Origin: an uncultured Prevotellaceae bacterium
Lineage (GTDB): Bacteria; Bacteroidota; Bacteroidia; Bacteroidales; Bacteroidaceae
Assembly: GCA_902803455.1 (NCBI GenBank)
Contig: CADCQC010000274.1
Coordinates: forward strand, 1-18,830
Reading direction: 5' to 3'
DNA: 18,830 bases
The number at the start of each line of letters is the position of its first letter. Within the stretch, counting starts at the first letter, position 1. The notes beneath the pieces were generated by a model. It saw only the letters and a program-made list of their open reading frames with translations. It was not told where the DNA came from and did not search any database. The translations under genes and the position numbers were made by a program. Shown in pieces: positions 16,266 through 18,830 of the stretch.

Positions 16266-16976
16266 ATGACCGACGACATCCTCATCATCCCCGACGTTCA
16301 TGGCCGCACGTTCTGGCGCTCAGCCATTCAAAGCGGTCCGTATGCCAAGATCATTTTCTTGGGCGATTATGTTGACCCCTATGATAGAGAAGGCATCACG
16401 TTTGCTCAAGCCCTTGACGTCTTCAACGAGATCATCGCACTGAAAAAGGCACAGCCCGAACAAATCACGCTGCTCCTCGGCAATCACGATCTGCACTACT
16501 ATTCAGAGTTGTTTTATGAATACGGCGGCGGCAGCCGATACAACTGGATGTATGCACATCAGTTAGAGCAGATATTTTATGCCAACCGCGACCTTTTTGT
16601 GTTGTCCTACGAGACGACTCTCGATGGACGCCGTCATCTCTTCACCCATGCCGGCGTGACCGCCCCTTGGTACACCAGTCATGAAGCGCTGATCGGCTCA
16701 TTCGACGCCTCCCATCTCAACCATCTGCTTGAGAGCGACAACGGCATTATCGCCCTGGGTGATGTCGGTTACTATCGCGGAGGTTTCTCTCCAAGCGGCA
16801 GTATGGTATGGGCAGACATCCATGAGATGCAGATAGACCAATATATGCCTGAGGTGTATCAGATTTTCGGACACACCCAACAGATTGACGGTCCGCATAT
16901 AACAGCCGACATGGCTTGTCTGGATTGTCGTCAGGCATTTGTCCTTGACCCAAAAGGAATGCTCCATACCATCTGA
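16266..16976 (+). CDS. Calcineurin-like metallophosphoesterase
   Basis: A 236-residue cytosolic protein with the full motif series of the family: PDVHG (9-13), GDYVD (33-37), GNHD (72-75), THAGV (127-131) and GHTQ (202-205), which together bind two metal ions for phosphoester hydrolysis. The frame extends to an ATG at 16230, but those 12 residues are not family-like and overlap a promoter-like box, so 16266 is preferred. The order of motifs resembles the protein serine/threonine phosphatase / diadenosine-tetraphosphatase type, but the substrate is not decided by sequence. It is followed after 12 bp by the MG2-domain gene, so the two probably share a transcript. Confidence 0.9.
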   Translation: MTDDILIIPDVHGRTFWRSAIQSGPYAKIIFLGDYVDPYDREGITFAQALDVFNEIIALKKAQPEQITLLLGNHDLHYYSELFYEYGGGSRYNWMYAHQLEQIFYANRDLFVLSYETTLDGRRHLFTHAGVTAPWYTSHEALIGSFDASHLNHLLESDNGIIALGDVGYYRGGFSPSGSMVWADIHEMQIDQYMPEVYQIFGHTQQIDGPHITADMACLDCRQAFVLDPKGMLHTI

Positions 16977-16988
16977 TCAAGTCACCCA

Positions 16989-18830
16989 ATGAAAAAATTA
17001 CACCATCCTTTACCCTCCTTCTCAACCATGCAACGGTTTATTCTCCCCATTCTGGCACTACTGGGCATCATGACCACCGCCACAGCACAGTCTTCTCTCG
17101 ACAGTATTTTCCAACAGTTGGAGAACGCCCCTGTGCAAGAGAAAGTGTACCTGCATCTCGACAACACCTGCTATTACAAAGGCGACACCATCTGGTATAA
17201 GTCATATGTGGTGCGTGCCGATGACTTACAGTACACCGACATGAGCCGTATCCTGTATGTGGAATTGGTCTCCCCCGACGGTCTGGTGGTCCAGCGACAA
17301 CATCATATTATCTCCGCCGACGGCTATGGAGCAGGCAACTTCGAATTGAAAGACTCCCTCTATTCCGGCTACTATGAGTTACGCGCCTATACCCGTTGGA
17401 TGCTCAATTTCTGCGTGACGGAGCACCCTTTCTATCGTAAAGACCGCGAGCAATTCTATAACAGGCAGATGGCCCAAGACTTCTTCCGCCAATACGGAAC
17501 GATATACAGCCGTGTGGTGCCCGTGTATGAGCGTCCAGAATCTGCAGGCGACTATTTCTCAAAATACATGTTGGGACGCCCCAAGACCCGTCTCGACCCC
17601 GAGGCGAAAGACCGTCTGACGGTGACCTTCTATCCTGAAGGCGGTCATCTGATCGCCGGTACCAGCAATGTCGTCGCCTTTGAGGCCAAAGATGAAGAGG
17701 GTCAACAAGTGCCCATCATCGGCAAGATGACTGTCGGCGGAAAGACTGTCCAAGTGAAGACCACCCATCATGGCCGTGGCACATTCACCGTCAACGTTCC
17801 TGCCAGCGGTACCCTCACCGCCCATTTCACCTATCACGAGAAGAACTATCAGTTTGACCTTCCCAAAGCGGAGGCTGCCGGTTGCGCACTTCATGTGGAT
17901 GCCACCGGCGATGCCCTGTCAGCCGATGTCACCCTTCGCGGTCTGCCCCACAACGCGCCCTACGCTGCCGTGGTGCTCTGCCGTGGTGCTCTCCGCTACC
18001 ATCAGGCCATCACTCCCGGCACCGACGGCCATGCAAGAATCACCTTGCCCGCCGACCAGTTGCCCACAGGAGTCAATGACCTGCTTATTCTGGATGGTGA
18101 AGGCAAGCCGCTGGCCGACCGGTTGTTTTTTGTCAACCACCATGACTACGACCTACAACCCATCACGATGGAAGGGGTCAAAGACAGTTACGAACCCTTT
18201 GAGCCGATTCATCTGACCTTTCAGGCACCATCCGACGTGCGTCATATCTCCATCGCCGTGCGTGACGGCGGCACCGATGACCCCACCTTCGACACCGGCA
18301 ACATGATGACCGACCTGCTGCTCTCCAGTGAGTTGAAAGGGTTTATCGCCTATCCCGACTACTATTTCGAGTCAGACGATCAGGTTCACCGCCAGGCTCT
18401 CGACATCCTCATGATGGTGCAAGGCTGGCGCCGCTACCGCTACGACGACCTTGTCAGTAAGGTGCCCCTACGCTATGAGCCAGAAAAGAGCATGACCGTC
18501 GAGGGACATGTCTACAAGACGATTCCCTTCGACGAGATCCGTCCTTGTGAGGTCAGTTATTGGTTGCAAGGCATTTTCGGCTATTGTTCTGGAGATGAGG
18601 AGCATGATGACCCCAATGATCCCAATAACCTGAAAAACCAGATTGCAGAAGCAGAGGAAGGAGAGGGCACCAGTTTTGACGGTTCCATCGCCATGGAGAC
18701 CCTCGGCGCAGAAAGTCAGACCGTCGACCCGACGAGTGCCGTCGACCCCCACTATGGCATCAACCACCGTGGTCTGAAAAAAGAGGTGACCATCGAGAGT
18801 GAACTGGTCCTCTTGAATGACATCGCCAAC
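16989..18830 (+). CDS. MG2-domain (macroglobulin-like) secreted protein, 3' end beyond the window
   Basis: The frame is open from the ATG at 16989 to the last base (614 codons), so the C-terminus is missing. A signal peptide is visible (FILPILALLGIMTTATAQ); an internal ATG at 17028 would give a more compact signal and is an alternative start. Soon after comes EKVYLHLDNTCYYKGDTIWY (51-70), the opening of the MG2-like domain of large Bacteroidota envelope proteins, many of which end in a TonB-receptor plug-like domain. Further beta-rich domains follow (for example VTFYPEGGHLIAGTSNVVAF), then an acidic, low-complexity stretch at about residues 537-575 (DEEHDDPNDPNN, AEAEEGEGT). Its function is not known. 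It lies 12 bp after the phosphoesterase gene. Confidence 0.8.
   Translation, partial: MKKLHHPLPSFSTMQRFILPILALLGIMTTATAQSSLDSIFQQLENAPVQEKVYLHLDNTCYYKGDTIWYKSYVVRADDLQYTDMSRILYVELVSPDGLVVQRQHHIISADGYGAGNFELKDSLYSGYYELRAYTRWMLNFCVTEHPFYRKDREQFYNRQMAQDFFRQYGTIYSRVVPVYERPESAGDYFSKYMLGRPKTRLDPEAKDRLTVTFYPEGGHLIAGTSNVVAFEAKDEEGQQVPIIGKMTVGGKTVQVKTTHHGRGTFTVNVPASGTLTAHFTYHEKNYQFDLPKAEAAGCALHVDATGDALSADVTLRGLPHNAPYAAVVLCRGALRYHQAITPGTDGHARITLPADQLPTGVNDLLILDGEGKPLADRLFFVNHHDYDLQPITMEGVKDSYEPFEPIHLTFQAPSDVRHISIAVRDGGTDDPTFDTGNMMTDLLLSSELKGFIAYPDYYFESDDQVHRQALDILMMVQGWRRYRYDDLVSKVPLRYEPEKSMTVEGHVYKTIPFDEIRPCEVSYWLQGIFGYCSGDEEHDDPNDPNNLKNQIAEAEEGEGTSFDGSIAMETLGAESQTVDPTSAVDPHYGINHRGLKKEVTIESELVLLNDIAN

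Overview
The window looks like a Bacteroidota chromosome, most likely an order Bacteroidales / Prevotella-type gut or rumen bacterium. Pointers are the run of secreted carbohydrate-active enzymes of families typical of this phylum, promoter -7 boxes matching the Bacteroides TAnnTTTG pattern, near-absence of strong Shine-Dalgarno sites, and an MG2-domain protein of a type characteristic of Bacteroidota. The genus is inference only. I see no rRNA, tRNA, CRISPR array, transposase, SusC/SusD pair or hybrid two-component sensor.

Region 1 (1-10552) is a same-strand run of polysaccharide-degrading genes: the tail of an alpha/beta-hydrolase (probable carbohydrate esterase), a GH95 enzyme, a GH140 apiosidase-like enzyme, a 1238-residue protein joining a GH78 alpha-L-rhamnosidase to a sialidase-like Asp-box propeller, and a GH2 enzyme. 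Each complete enzyme has an export signal. Gaps are 4, 13, 38 and 113 bp; the last holds a 13-bp tandem repeat. The combination fits pectin, and rhamnogalacturonan II (RG-II) best: GH140 removes apiose, the GH95 carries a Thr that suggests L-galactose rather than L-fucose specificity, and a rhamnosidase tied to a sialidase-like fold could in principle address the Rha-Kdo side chain. This reading is a hypothesis from family knowledge. The locus may be the accessory part of a utilization locus extending upstream of base 1.

Region 2 (10553-15170): a secreted M13 zinc metallopeptidase, a convergent AraC-family regulator, and a divergently transcribed FadL-like outer-membrane barrel. The AraC and barrel genes share a 181-bp intergenic region with a -7-like box facing each way. 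The barrel gene ends at a strong, probably two-way, hairpin terminator.

Region 3 (15171-18830): a lipoprotein L,D-transpeptidase (YkuD fold) on the minus strand, a 218-bp divergent intergenic region with promoter-like boxes, a short direct repeat and a palindrome, then a calcineurin-like metallophosphoesterase and the first 614 codons of a large secreted MG2-domain protein cut by the window edge. These look like cell-envelope housekeeping genes unrelated to the pectin genes.

The most interesting item is the GH78/propeller fusion within the apparent RG-II enzyme set.
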